NCBI GenBank assembly: GCA_021030905.1
Contig: JAGFMI010000008.1
Span: 1,054,001 to 1,118,000, forward strand
Direction of reading: 5' to 3'
DNA length: 64,000 nucleotides
From: Pyrenula massariospora
Lineage: Eukaryota; Ascomycota; Eurotiomycetes; Pyrenulales; Pyrenulaceae
The notes beneath the pieces were generated by a model. That model saw nothing but the letters and a program-made list of their open reading frames with translations, did not search any database and was not told where the DNA came from. How positions within the stretch are numbered: position 1 is the stretch's first letter; each line of letters begins with the position of its first letter. Position numbers and translations under genes: made by a program. This document shows, piece by piece, positions 37,345-48,313 of the stretch.

Positions 37345-38554
37345 ATGCCCCAAGATGTGCCGCCGTCTCTCCGCACAGACACACTACCCAATGGAGACGA
37401 TGTCACCGCTACTCTTCACCATGATGGCCCCGCAGAATCTCGACCACCCCTCTCCGAAATCTGCAGAGAACTTCACGAGCGAGTTCAAGCTTTCTTGCAG
37501 AGAGATTTTGGATCGGAGGAAGATTCAGATTTATTCAGGAGAGTGCAGGAGCAGACGAGAGTCGGTCTGAGGGTTGTTGGGGAGGCTTTAGGGAGATATG
37601 AGTATGTGCGTCCCTTTATTCCGGCTCTTGGTGGGAGGGGCATTTGGGGGTCAGAGGGCTTACGAGTTGGGCAGTCTGAATGCGCTGAGTCTTAGTTACA
37701 ATGGTGGAAAAGATTGTCTGGTGCTGCTCGTACTGTTTTTGGCCGGCTTGTATGAACATCTTGCACGGCTGGGGACGGACGCTGAGATAAACCCGATCTC
37801 AACCTCGACCGAGAGAGCTACGCCGGCTGATCCTACAACCTCATCTTCCGAGCCAACGACGACCGCCAGACCTCCCCTCTGGCCCTCCTCGATCCCCGCC
37901 ATCTACGCCTACCCGCCCGACCCTTTCCCTCTCGTCACCTCCTTCGTCAACGCCTCCGCCTCGTTCTACCACCTCGATCTTGCCCACATCCCGACCAACC
38001 CCCGCCCGCCGCCCGCGCCGCTCAACCACCCTCCTCCGCCTCCCTCCGACCCCGCCTCCACACCCCACGAAACTCCATCTACGTCAGAGAAGAAGCACAA
38101 ACGCGTAACGATCCGCGACGCCTTCGCCACCTACCTCCACCCCCGACCCCAGATCCGCGCCATCTTCGTCGGAACACGCCGCACCGATCCCCACGGCGCG
38201 AAACTGACACACTTTGACCCGACGGACCGCGGGTGGCCGGATTTCATGCGCGTGCACCCCGTCGTGGACTGGAAGTTGGCAGAGATTTGGGCTTTTCTGC
38301 GGGAGAGCGGGGTTTTGGTGCCCGGGGTTACTGCTGTGAGGGGTGGGGGGAGTTATGGGGGCGGGTGGTGCGGGTTGTATGATGAGGGGTATACGAGTTT
38401 GGGGGGTGTCGGGGATACGAGGAGAAATCCTTTGCTAAGAATAAAAGGTGACGAGGAAATTAAAGAGGGGAGTGAGGAAGGGGGAGGGGAAGGGAGGTAC
38501 AGGCCGGCGTGGGAGTTGGGGGAGGATGGCGGGGAGAGGTTGGGGAGGGAGTAA
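37345..38554 (+). CDS. FAD1: FAD synthetase (FMN adenylyltransferase), PAPS-reductase fold
   Basis: Exons 37345-37601 and 37675-38554, joined over a 73-nt GTATGT..GGCAG intron, give 378 residues. The splice creates GRYDLNALSLSYNGGKDC, which carries the PP-loop motif of the eukaryotic FAD synthetase/PAPS reductase family. Later family signatures are AIFVGTRRTDPHGAKL, DPTDRGWPDFMRVHPVVDW and CGLYDEGYTSLGG with DTRRNP. The enzyme makes FAD from FMN and ATP, so it supplies cofactor to flavoproteins such as the nearby P450 reductase. Proline-rich low-complexity inserts at about residues 125-180 and a Glu/Gly-rich tail make it longer than the yeast enzyme (about 306 residues). The coding sequence ends just before a purine-only pentamer repeat. 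Confidence 0.95.
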
Positions 38555-38585
38555 GGAGAGGAGAGGAGAGGAGAGGAGAGGAGAG
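38555..38585. repeat. GGAGA pentamer tandem repeat (about six copies)
   Basis: The stretch directly after the FAD1 stop codon (38552-38554) is made of GGAGA units, all purine on the plus strand. It is a short microsatellite in the 3' untranslated region. Confidence 0.85.
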
Positions 38586-40040
38586 ATGCGTTGGAGAAGA
38601 ATATGTGGTCTGTCGGATTATCTGAATAGACGATGGATAGACATTCTCGGAAATTCAATTCACAGTTGGGTTGGAAGACTACTTACAACCTGCCCCGCTC
38701 TGCAGGTTGGGTTAGATGAAGACGTGAAATGAAGGCACGATAGACGGACCTTCAACGTCAAGTTCAACTTCCCCTTCGGCATCTGCTCATCTCGTCCCGT
38801 TTCATCCTATCCCCTCTCGTCCCGTCCCATGATCGTACCTAGGTAGGTATCTATCTCTACACGAACGACCCCGCCCAAGACAGCATTCCTCTAGCCCGTC
38901 GTAACGCAACCTCCTACGTGCTATCCGATGTGTATGCTTTACGATCCGGTCTCACGGAGACAAGCTTTTCTAACATGCTACTTGTTTATTAGTATAGTTT
39001 TTTCTTGAGTCTTAAGGCAGTCGAAATATGCAGATGCATTTCGGGCTCGTGGCTAGTGGTATGACGGATCTTTAGCATGGATCATTAACCCGCGAGTCCA
39101 AAAGAATCAGACGAGAAGGATGGAATACATCTAACTTTATGTCCGCGGATTTTTAGCCTATCGTCTCGTTCTCCTATGTTTTAGTTCTTTGTCATCTTGT
39201 TCCTATAGCATTTCCAAAGGCAGGCTGTTTGATGATGAAAATTTGTCTAGTCGAGCATTAAAATCTTCCGCGAGCTCTCTCTATGACCTCAAGCTTTGAC
39301 GTTCGCTGATATACAATGTATCGTAAAACAAAGATATAGCTGCAAGAATCATTGTGTCTGAATCTTTGAAATAGCGGAGTAGACCTTTGAACACTTTGTA
39401 AGATATCCTAATATGAAACTATTAATGATACATTCCATCCTTCTGACTGTTTCCATCGATTTATGCGACCGCGTCAGCTCCCAATCTGTCTGCCACACAC
39501 CTTTTCTTTTCAAAGCCAATGAAATAAAGCTCCCCTTGTAAGCTCGATAAATATATTAAGGTTGACATCCATACGAGGAGAGGGTGCTGTGGGATCTAAA
39601 TAGGCGACAACGGGCAGAGACTCGGAGGCCTAAGAATAATAGTCTGTACCCTCCGTATAGAAGACTCGAAGCTATAGAGCTATGATCGAAGTCCCTCAGA
39701 GTGGCACATATCACAGAGGGGGCTTTGGCAGGTATGGTAAACTTGAAGTGCCTGACGAAGGCTATCCCTAGGCGTGCACGGGCCTGACATGACGGATAAG
39801 CCAGCGGCTTGCCAGGTCATTCAAGCAAACGGGCTACGTCCTAACACTATGTTACCATCATGTTGATTACAAAATTTTCATGCCAAAAACACACTCTAGA
39901 CTATCCTGGCGCAAGGGTCCTTGTTGTCATTGGTCTAGCAACGGCCGTGCTGACCTAAGTTTGTTACGGCGCCACGCATCACATGACCGGTCGTGGCATC
40001 CTCAACATTTATACCTTTCCGTATATAGCAGACGGTTCCA
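38586..40040. other. Gene-poor stretch
   Basis: About 1.45 kb with no coding signal. It contains AT-rich segments and the left flank of the palindrome at 40041. No RNA gene was recognised. Confidence 0.5.
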
Positions 40041-40138
40041 TTGGAGGCTGGGGATAGGGGTCGTGGCACTCCCTACTGACCAATAATCGGCCTGAGGAGC
40101 CTGAGGGGAGTGCCACGACTTCTGTCCCCCAGCCTCAA
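40041..40138. repeat. 98-bp imperfect palindrome (inverted repeat, arms about 33 bp)
   Basis: The left arm 40041-40073 ends GTCGTGGCACTCCC; the right arm 40106-40138 begins with its exact complement and continues with only a few mismatches to GCCTCAA. The spacer is about 32 bp. No target-site duplication is clear. It could be a solo miniature element, a remnant of one, or a structured RNA; the sequence does not decide. Confidence 0.75.
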
Positions 40139-40341
40139 TTTCGTTCGCTGTAATTGGCCCCATTCGTCCTACCCTACTTGAACCGCAGGCAAAGTACGTC
40201 AGCAAGTACGACACCGTCGATACGCCAGGCAGATGTTCAATGTAATCGTATCAGGGCAAAATACTCATTCATAGCTAATAGAAAGTGCCACAAGATTGCT
40301 AGCGGGCGGTGATCCAACACCGTCTGGATTCAGCTGCTCCA

Positions 40342-42823
40342 ATGGTCGATTCTATTGCTACCAGATTCACTGCCAAACATGCACCTATACACGCGCTGAC
40401 AATTGCAAAGCTCTTCACGGGCCTCGATGAACGTGAAAAGCTCTATACACATCACATGTCAAGGTCAGAATCACTTTCACCACCATTGCTGTTTGGCAGA
40501 CATTGACTGTGAAACAAGAGCTTCATGGCATGGCGCTAGAATTGTGCTCCGACAGACTTCACCAGAAGCGGTCGCGATCTTCGATTAGATCATTTCGTTG
40601 CATCACCGGTGCCATGGTTATTGGAGCCATTTGCGCCAGGAACTGGAAATTTCCAAGTCTGAGATGAATGCTTTCCTGGACTACGCGGCGTGCTTCCTCT
40701 CTAATATTGGCAACTATTATGCAAGTCATTCCTACAAAAGCTGGGCAGGTGACTGACGATAGGGTAGGGCTCAGGCGATCAAAAGTTCATACCCAAAGTC
40801 TCAACGGAGACGTTGAGCAAATTTAGTGGCAATATCCTCCCTGACAATGTCAAAACTGAGATCACAGCAATTCCGCCGTATAGTCTAGGATTTCCAAGCA
40901 ACTATGCCCAAAGTGCATATTATCCGGGCGACGGTAAGCTCCAGAGAGATGAGATCGCAAGAATCTCTCACAGAATGGAAAAATACAACGTTTTCCCTGA
41001 GAACACTAGAATTCGCAAGGAGGAATCGTCTACCGGTGACACGACCTATACGGTGCTGCAAGCATCCATCTCAACAGACGGCTGTGGTCCTTCTGACAAG
41101 TTGTATGGATCTGCCGACATGCGAATTGTACTTCAGCAAGGCGATCATCACGATGAGCTTCAGAGAATATGTGACGAGCTCCGTCTGGCTTCGAAATACG
41201 TAGCCAATGACATACAAAAGAGAACACTTGAGCTATATATCAAAAGCTTCGAAATGGGTGACCTGGAAATATATAGGGACGCCCTCCGAACCTGGGTTTA
41301 TGACCTTGGACCAAGAGTCGAACATATCATTGGTTTCGTTGAGCCGTATCGTGATCCATATGGGATACGAGCTGAATTTGAAGGGCTTGTGGCAATTTCC
41401 AACCCTGAGGAGACCAAGGTACTCCAGAAGCTCGTGGAGCACTCAGACACTTTCATCAGAAAGCTACCTTGGTGCTTAGAACAGGAGGGAAACAACAGCA
41501 AAGGTCCATTTGAAAAGTCGCTATTTGAATCACCCGACTTTGCTAGCATCCATGGTAGGTCTATCCGTTCACGATACAGCCAACAACTCATCGGAACAGT
41601 GATCGCATATTGCTCAAGCATTATATTTCCTGGCATCAATCTGCCTAATGTATGTGGATTCTATCAAGTCTATCACCGTCTAGAAATTGCCCAAATGCCA
41701 TGGATACTCCAGAGCGCTCTGTGTCCCTATACTAACATCTCAGTACAATGACATCCGACAAGACTGCGGCTTCAAGAACGTCATCATCGCAAATCGCATG
41801 GCTGCAGAGAGTAGCAGCCAGCTAGCCAACCCATTCGTCGATGCTCAAGAAGCGCAGAGTTTTCAAAAGCATAAGTTCCCAGCATACTACATTTGGGTAG
41901 TTCTCCATGAGCTCCTAGGGCACGGAACCGGTAAGATGTTGTGCCAACAATCTGACGGTACTCTCAACTTCGACCAAATCAGCCCGCCGATCAATCCTTT
42001 GACCAGCAAGCCGATCGAAAAGTGGTATCTGCCAGGCCAGACCTGGAATGGTCAGTTTGAAGACTTGGCCACCACCGTTGATGAATGTCGTGCCGAGCTG
42101 GTTGGTGCCTATCTTATGGATGACAAGGAAATGCTTGCACTTTTCGGATTTACTGATACCACCGACATCACTGCCGAAGACCGTAACTTAGATCCCTCTC
42201 TGTGCCCATTGTTCATGTCTGACAAACGCAGTCACATACAACGCATATATGCAACTGGCCGTCGACGGGCTCCGTGGCTTGGCAAACTTCAACGACGACA
42301 CCCAGGTATGCCTCGAGCCTGGGTGAAAGTGCTAATGCTAACGTCTCTGTTTCTCAGGCATGGGGTCAAGCTCATAGTAGGGTAAGCATCCTCACCTACC
42401 ACCTATGCATGCTTCTCCCACTGATTAAGCCCGCAGGCCCATTTCGCCACTCTTAAATGCCTGCTGCGTGACAGCGACGGAAGCGTCCAAGTCGACTTCG
42501 AGCCTCAAGCTCAGAAACTGACCGTTCGCGTCGACCGCGCCAGAATCATACCCCACGCAAAGGCCGCTCTGGCAAGGATGCTCCTCCATCTGCACATGTA
42601 CCGGTCCACAGCCGATGTAACTTCATGCCGGAAATACTACCAAGACCTCTCAAGCGTCGAGGGCTCGTATCTCGCTTGGCGTTCCGCAGTCCTCGCGGTT
42701 CAGCAGCCTAAATGGGTCTTCGTGCAACCCAATACCTTCCTCGAAGATGGCGAAGTGAGACTCAAAGAGTACGCCGCAACTCCCTCAGGTGTCGTCGAAA
42801 GCTGGGTTGAAAGATCAGTATAG
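40342..42823 (+). CDS. Dipeptidyl-peptidase III (peptidase M49), disrupted by an in-frame TAG
   Basis: Eight exons can be joined (40342-40463, 40519-40720, 40768-41554, 41600-41649, 41744-42182, 42232-42305, 42358-42381, 42437-42823) to a 694-residue M49 protein. The zinc motif HELLGH lies at 41906-41923, and the third zinc ligand is in the DECRAE segment about 60 residues later. The YRDPYGIRAEFEG and NYNDIRQDCGFKNV stretches are also conserved. The family removes dipeptides from the N-terminus of short peptides in the cytosol. Two oddities: a TAG at 40586-40588 follows VAIFD in the middle of a conserved region, and the third exon is reached through a GC..AG intron (40721-40767). Translation from the next in-frame ATG (40664) would give about 605 residues with the catalytic domain but without the first 107. 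It is probably a pseudogene or an N-terminally shortened gene. Confidence 0.85.
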
Positions 42824-42948
42824 TTGGTCACGGAAGACGTCGTCATTTATGTTTAGATTCCCTACTGCACCGCAAGTTGAACCGCCTGTAAAATTGAGTT
42901 CCTTGGCGACGAAATGGAGTAAGTATTCATCCAATATTGTCCAATGCA

Positions 42949-44235
42949 ATGCTTACGAGAAAGTCTGGTGATGCGGAGGAAACGCTGTTACAGGCAGCTC
43001 TGATAAGCAAAACTTCCGATGAGAGATCGTTATTAGTTCATCGCCACGTTCAAAGTGCTGTTCTACGCCGACTAGATGACACGGACAAACGGAAGTATTT
43101 CAAAGTCGCCGCAAATCTGCTGAGTCTTGGTTTCCCTGAGACTTGGAGTAAAGACCTTGGCCATCAAAAAAAGCAATGGGCTAAATCTGAAAGATATTTG
43201 CCTCATATAAACATTCTTGTCAACCTAGCCTTGAGAAACCCCTCACTTGCTCAAGAACTAGATGCCTGGGCTGAATTACTGCTTCGCTGCAGCTGGTAAG
43301 CGTGAGCTGCTTACTTCGAAGACGCTGAACTCATTATTCCCAGGTATCTGTACGAAAAGGAGCAATATACTTACGTACAGGCCTTCACCCAAACAGCCCT
43401 CAACAGTTTCACCAGCAAGGAAACCCTCGCGTACGCAAGCGCAGTGGATCTTCTCGGCCTAGTTGATCTAGATATGGCACTTCCGGAACAGGCCTTCATC
43501 TCTTTCGAAAAAGACATTTCATTACGTCAATCGGTCCTCTCGCCGTCTGATCCATTCATCGCCTTTTCTCTCAACAATCTCGCTCTCGCCTACACGGAGA
43601 TTCCCGATCTCATCAAGGCGGAAGAGCTCCACAAGCAGGCCATCAACGTCCGGCTTCAAAACAACTCTGACCGCATTGGCAATTCGTATTCGAACTATGC
43701 CGTCACTCTGCTCCGTATGAGCAAATATGATGACGCTGAAAAGATTCTCATGCAATGTCCTAGTCTAAAAGACTGTACAGATGAGACTTTTTTAGCAGCA
43801 GACAACCCGCGCTTTGTTGGCGACATGGTATTACTATCGCGGATACGGCGGGCTCAAGGAAGGAAGGATGAGGCACTCCGGCTCGCGAGCAAGGCTTTGG
43901 CGTGGCGGCAGAAAGTGCATGGAGATAGATTCAAGACATGTGATAGTATGTACGATGTAGGATGCCTCTTGTATGATCAAGGGCAGACTGCGACGGCACT
44001 GGATTTATTGAGCAGTATTGTTAGGGTGGCGGAAACGCTGGATATGGGAGAGGGTCAAGCCGCTAGGGCAAAGTGGAGGGCAAGCCGTATATTGAAGGAG
44101 AACGGTAGGATGGAGGGAAGCTCGAGACAGCTTGAAAATGCAATGCTTCTGAGGAGGAAAGCTCGTCCTGGAGAGGAGAACACTGTTGCAGAAGAGGACT
44201 CGTGGGAGACGCTGGTGCCGTTCATGCTTTGGTAA
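42949..44235 (+). CDS. DUF7779/TPR protein, C-terminal fragment of a larger NLR-like protein
   Basis: Exons 42949-43295 and 43344-44235 give 412 residues. The first 110 residues match the domain that follows NB-ARC/NACHT modules in many fungal TPR proteins (DUF7779): LISKTSDERSLLVHRHVQSA, then the cysteine-tryptophan segment LLRCSWYLYEKEQY, which is formed exactly by the splice. Tetratricopeptide-like helices follow, for example FIAFSLNNLALAYTEIPDL and GNSYSNYAVTLLRMSKYD. The nucleotide-binding and N-terminal effector parts normally found before DUF7779 are absent, and the DPP III stop lies only 125 bp upstream. It is therefore probably a truncated remnant or a separate TPR adaptor. The start is tentative. 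Confidence 0.72.
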
Positions 44236-46117
44236 AGCACAAGTGTCTGGCATATCCACATTATACTCCACTATCCGAGAAGGCATTCGTCCTATCGCAT
44301 TCAATCCTCCAGGCCGTAGTTAGATGTTAGACGTTGGCGTGATATGCTTCCCTCGAAGGGACAGCATCTCAATTCAAGTTTTCCCGAAGAAACTTCCTTT
44401 CATTCGGACTGGCACTCGCAAACTCGATCCAGTTGGCAATCCATCAAGACTCACCACTACCATGTCAACCAAAGATCAGATAGCTGCAAGCCTTGCCTTG
44501 TTCTGCTAATTCTGAATCTCAATCGGCTACATCACAGAAACCTGTGGCCGTTGGCGACTTTAATCTCCCGAGACACTTCATATCACAGGCTGTGGAGTAA
44601 AGGGATGCTCAGACGTCCTCATCTTCCCCTTTCCAGATGGGAGTGACCGCCAATCAACCTCAATTCTAGACCAAGCTTTGGCGGCGTTTTGACACGGATA
44701 TATTAATTGCGTGTCAACCAACAAAGATAACGGAGTGGTTCAGCCTCGTTATCATTGTTGACGTCCGACCTGCGAGGGTCTAAGAGCCAACGAATTACCG
44801 AGTGCGTGTCAACGTTCGTGGGGTCCCCTCCAGCCTACCTTGTGTATGAGGTTGACATCGAACTTCGGGAATTTTCCTCGGCGAAAGAAATATTTTGAGT
44901 GTGTCGGGCTCGGCGGGGCGTTTCAGAAGTGAGCGAAGGTGGGTTGCTGGGTCAATCACACTAGGGAAAACGCGAGCCTGATGGATATGCTGCATCTACA
45001 GCTTGAACGAACTTGAAACGTTTCTGAGAGCGAGCCGGTTTTTGTCGAGGTTCAGAATGAGAAGTTACGACGCGTTTGTTTTTACTTCTAGTTGGTTATC
45101 GGCTAGTTGTGATCTTCCTACAATGAATGGACATTGATGTGCTGCAAAATGTGTCCCTCCGTCTGGAGTACATGTGTTCATCATGGCATCTGATGGTCCC
45201 AGGGTTTCGCCTCCACCAAGACTTATATAGCGAAATCGTATAAACCAAACACCAAACAACGTCATAGATGATCAAGATGAATTAATTCTTTTAATTACTA
45301 AAAGTAATTCAAAGTTACCCAATATACCACGAATCGTATTAAAATATCTTAAAACTATGTTGGATATAGTCGTACAGGCTGATTGAGAATTTAAAATCAT
45401 AGGTATAAATCTGCCCGCAAAATAAGTGACATGTACGTTTATTTTTGCCCACTACCGCTCGAACAGCTTGTTGGCGTAGCGGAAGCGTAGTGCATTCTAT
45501 TTCTTCCCCTTCCCGATTTTTAGACTAACCCCCTTTTAGCCGGGCTCCTAACCCGGAATCGGCCGGTATCATGGCTCACGAGACTTAAATGGGTTTAGTT
45601 AATTCCGGTGTTTTTTGGCACTGCGGCGAAATTCTGAGTCCAGGCGTCGTACGGGCGGAATCCTGGCAGTTTCACCTTGGGTTTAAGGGGCCTTACTTTG
45701 GAGTCTGCGTATTGGTAAAGGTCTGTCTGTGATCAGCGCCGATTGGCTTTTTCAGCGGGTATTCTGTTTGTTGGTGCTAGTGTCACGATTTGCTTCGTAG
45801 GTTGTTCTTGGTTTGGACTGTGGGACTGGTATATTGTGCGGAGACTTGTGAGATGGCGGCGGCTAGACTGTATCGTCGGGTGTGACTACGAGACGGCTAG
45901 TAGGCTAGTAGTGATCTCATTTGCAGAGTACCGCGAGGACTTTCACTCTACATTCTTGCTGTACTATAGGCGTTGGCGCTTAAGCCTTTTTTTGTTTTTT
46001 CATAGGAGTTGAGATATACTCAATAGGATTCTGTAGGCTAAGAGAAATGTAATTCTGAAGAGTGTTGAAGGCCATGTCACAGAATCTTTCGCAGCGATAC
46101 TCCCTTCAGATTGGCTA
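44236..46117. other. Gene-poor stretch with AT-rich block
   Basis: 1.9 kb without a recognisable gene. It contains an imperfect hairpin at 44713-44762 (GTCAAC..GATAACG against CGTTATC..GTTGAC) and an AT-rich block at about 45.27-45.4 kb. Open frames here lack family similarity. Confidence 0.5.
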
Positions 46118-48313
46118 CTACACTAGCTCAAACTCCTTCCAGTTGTAGTTATCATAGACCGAAGTAAAAAACCCCTGATATGATGGTTGGTCTCGGGTAA
46201 CACCAACGCCGACCCTTCTCCACCGGTCAGGATTACGATCATCTGGAATGAGGAGAAGAAAATATACCGCCCGATTGGCTTGACGACCGTCATAGAGATA
46301 TTCCGCAATCCAGATCGCCTCGCACACGGTTATCATCTCACGTATGTCTGCATCGTCGCAAATCCCGACACCGAACTGTTCCCCTACCTCGTCGAAAAGA
46401 GCGAGATTATAAGGAATCTCGCCATTGTAGTATTCTGTCTTTGGTGCGGCGCTGTATAATGTAGAGCGCTTCACGTAATTTTTGATGTATTTGGCACGAC
46501 TGTAGTCTCCCCTGTTTGGAATGCACTGAACCTGCTTGCTAAGCGCCATGATCGTGATGGAACCTTTGCCATATTCTCCGTAGGTGTCTTTTCCGCGTGA
46601 ATATAACGAATGTCTACAGAATATCGCGTCATTTGGTGAATGAGTTCGCGTCTCTTCGCCAAAGGGGAACCTTAGCGGGCCTTCAATAGCAGCCCATGAC
46701 CAGCTTGGGGCACGAAAATTGACCTCCTCCCAGTAGGCGTGATACTGCTGCTTTTTCATATCCTGACGTGCCCGGACCCATAGAAGACCTTGTAAGTCTT
46801 CCGCCCATAGTCCAACAATATACGTTGAGGATGTTGCTTTTGCAAAGTTTCTTGCGATGGCAGAGACTGCTGGGAGCGCATCCGAAGATCGGCTCAAGTT
46901 ACGACGCGAGAAATTTTTGACAAGATGATACCAAACCCAAAAGACGGTATCAGGATCAGTGTTTAAAAATTTTGCATATTTTGGAAGATGCAGCAGACAT
47001 CGTTTGAAGTCTTCGCCCTCGGATTGAACCAGAGACCGAGTGTTGAGTGCATCTCTGTGTTCTGAAGCATCTGATTCCCTCGTAAAGCAGGTCTGGCATT
47101 CCCAAAGCATTTCCGCCTTGCTGTAATGAAGTATTCGAGTAGAAAGTAAGCGCTCTTGAAGAGTCCACCCGCGTCTGTTCAAGGCTGCATTTGCAAAGAT
47201 CTCCCGAGGACGGGGTAACTGTTTTCGAATGTACACTGGTAAGTAGTCGACTATTTCTACTGCCGGAAGCTCAGCGCGCGGTCCGAGAAACCCTTCGTCA
47301 CAGCTTGCAGAGTCTAGAACCGAAATAGTAAGGTATGCGTTGCTATAGTATCCTCCCATTTTTCGGCACTCAATCTCCCAATCGTCCTTTTGGTCCTGAA
47401 TTATGCACAATGAATCAATCCAAATAAAATCAATCGCTAGCTCACGGGCAACTCGGATCGCATCTTGAAACGTATTTGGCATCTCGTCAAAATCGACCTG
47501 CCTCTGATGCCGGACAAAGTTCTCCGTGATTGTGCTCAAGACCATTTTGGGCCCCCAACAGTAAGAGAGAATTATATAGGGCACACCGGGAGGTGGATCC
47601 AATTCGAGAAACAGGCCATTCCGGCTAATATCAACAAGACGCGCTGGGGAAGCACGTTGAGAAGGCTGCGAACATTGGGGATGATCTTTGCAACAATTTG
47701 ACAACCACCTGTGTACTACGGAAATGCAACCTTTTTCAAGAGGGTGCCTCCACGTGGGGCGATAGGAGACTATTTCCCCAATGTACGGAGGAGCATCTTA
47801 TTTTCGTCAATAATTGGTGCAACTTACGGAATACAACATACGTGCCATAGTTTGTGAAAATCTCGAAGACTTCCTCTGGATATCCAACGTACTTGTAGGT
47901 AAGAAGTCCGCGTTGTAGTCTAACAACGAGATCTGCGCTTGCAAAACTCGTGACTTCTCTGATGTGAGTGAGGATAAATTGGCAGATAAGGCAGCCAAAC
48001 TCTGCGCTTCTTTGAAGGGTTTTGTAGCGATAGTGACCGAAACCGTAAGTGTCATAAAGATCAATTTTTTGACACATTTTGCAGCGACCGGGTCCCTGCC
48101 ACTGTCAAACTCGTCAATTTGAGAAACAAAACGTTGAGTGATTTGACTTACGTAGTCTGCAATGCATTCTAAGGCTTCTTCAAGGGCAATGGAATCATGC
48201 TCTTCCTTTCTTACCATGCGCTCTTCTTTTGCATCCAGGCGCTCTTCCTTTACTTTCGGGTTAACTTCCTTTGCTTCCGCGTGCTCTTCCTCTGATACCG
48301 TGTTGTGACCCAT
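46118..48313 (-). CDS. HET-domain (heterokaryon incompatibility) protein
   Basis: Three exons (48313-48152, 48101-47842, 47708-46118) give 670 residues. The first exon encodes a very charged N-terminus with KEER-like imperfect repeats. A Cys-pair segment (GRCKMCQKIDLYDTYGFGHY, then EFGCLICQFI) precedes the HET domain, as in many fungal HET proteins. The HET domain starts near residue 185 with PYIILSYCWG and continues with DFIWIDSLCIIQDQKDDWE, MGGYYSNAYLTISVLD and RRGWTLQERLLSTRILHY. HET domains, distantly TIR-like, trigger programmed cell death when non-self is sensed after hyphal fusion. No C-terminal WD40 or TPR sensor is visible; the C-terminal 250 residues have no known motif. The join at the second intron (GTATGT..CACAG, giving NYGTWLSNCC) was chosen because it keeps the frame. 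Confidence 0.92.

Noticed and set aside
38555-38585. GGAGA repeat as a coding extension of FAD synthetase
   Set aside because: The stop codon at 38552-38554 lies before the repeat, and the domain is complete.
45743-46012. 89-codon hydrophobic frame upstream of the HET gene's 3' end
   Set aside because: Starts with TTG, no signal of a family, and GT-rich low-quality sequence explains the hydrophobic look.
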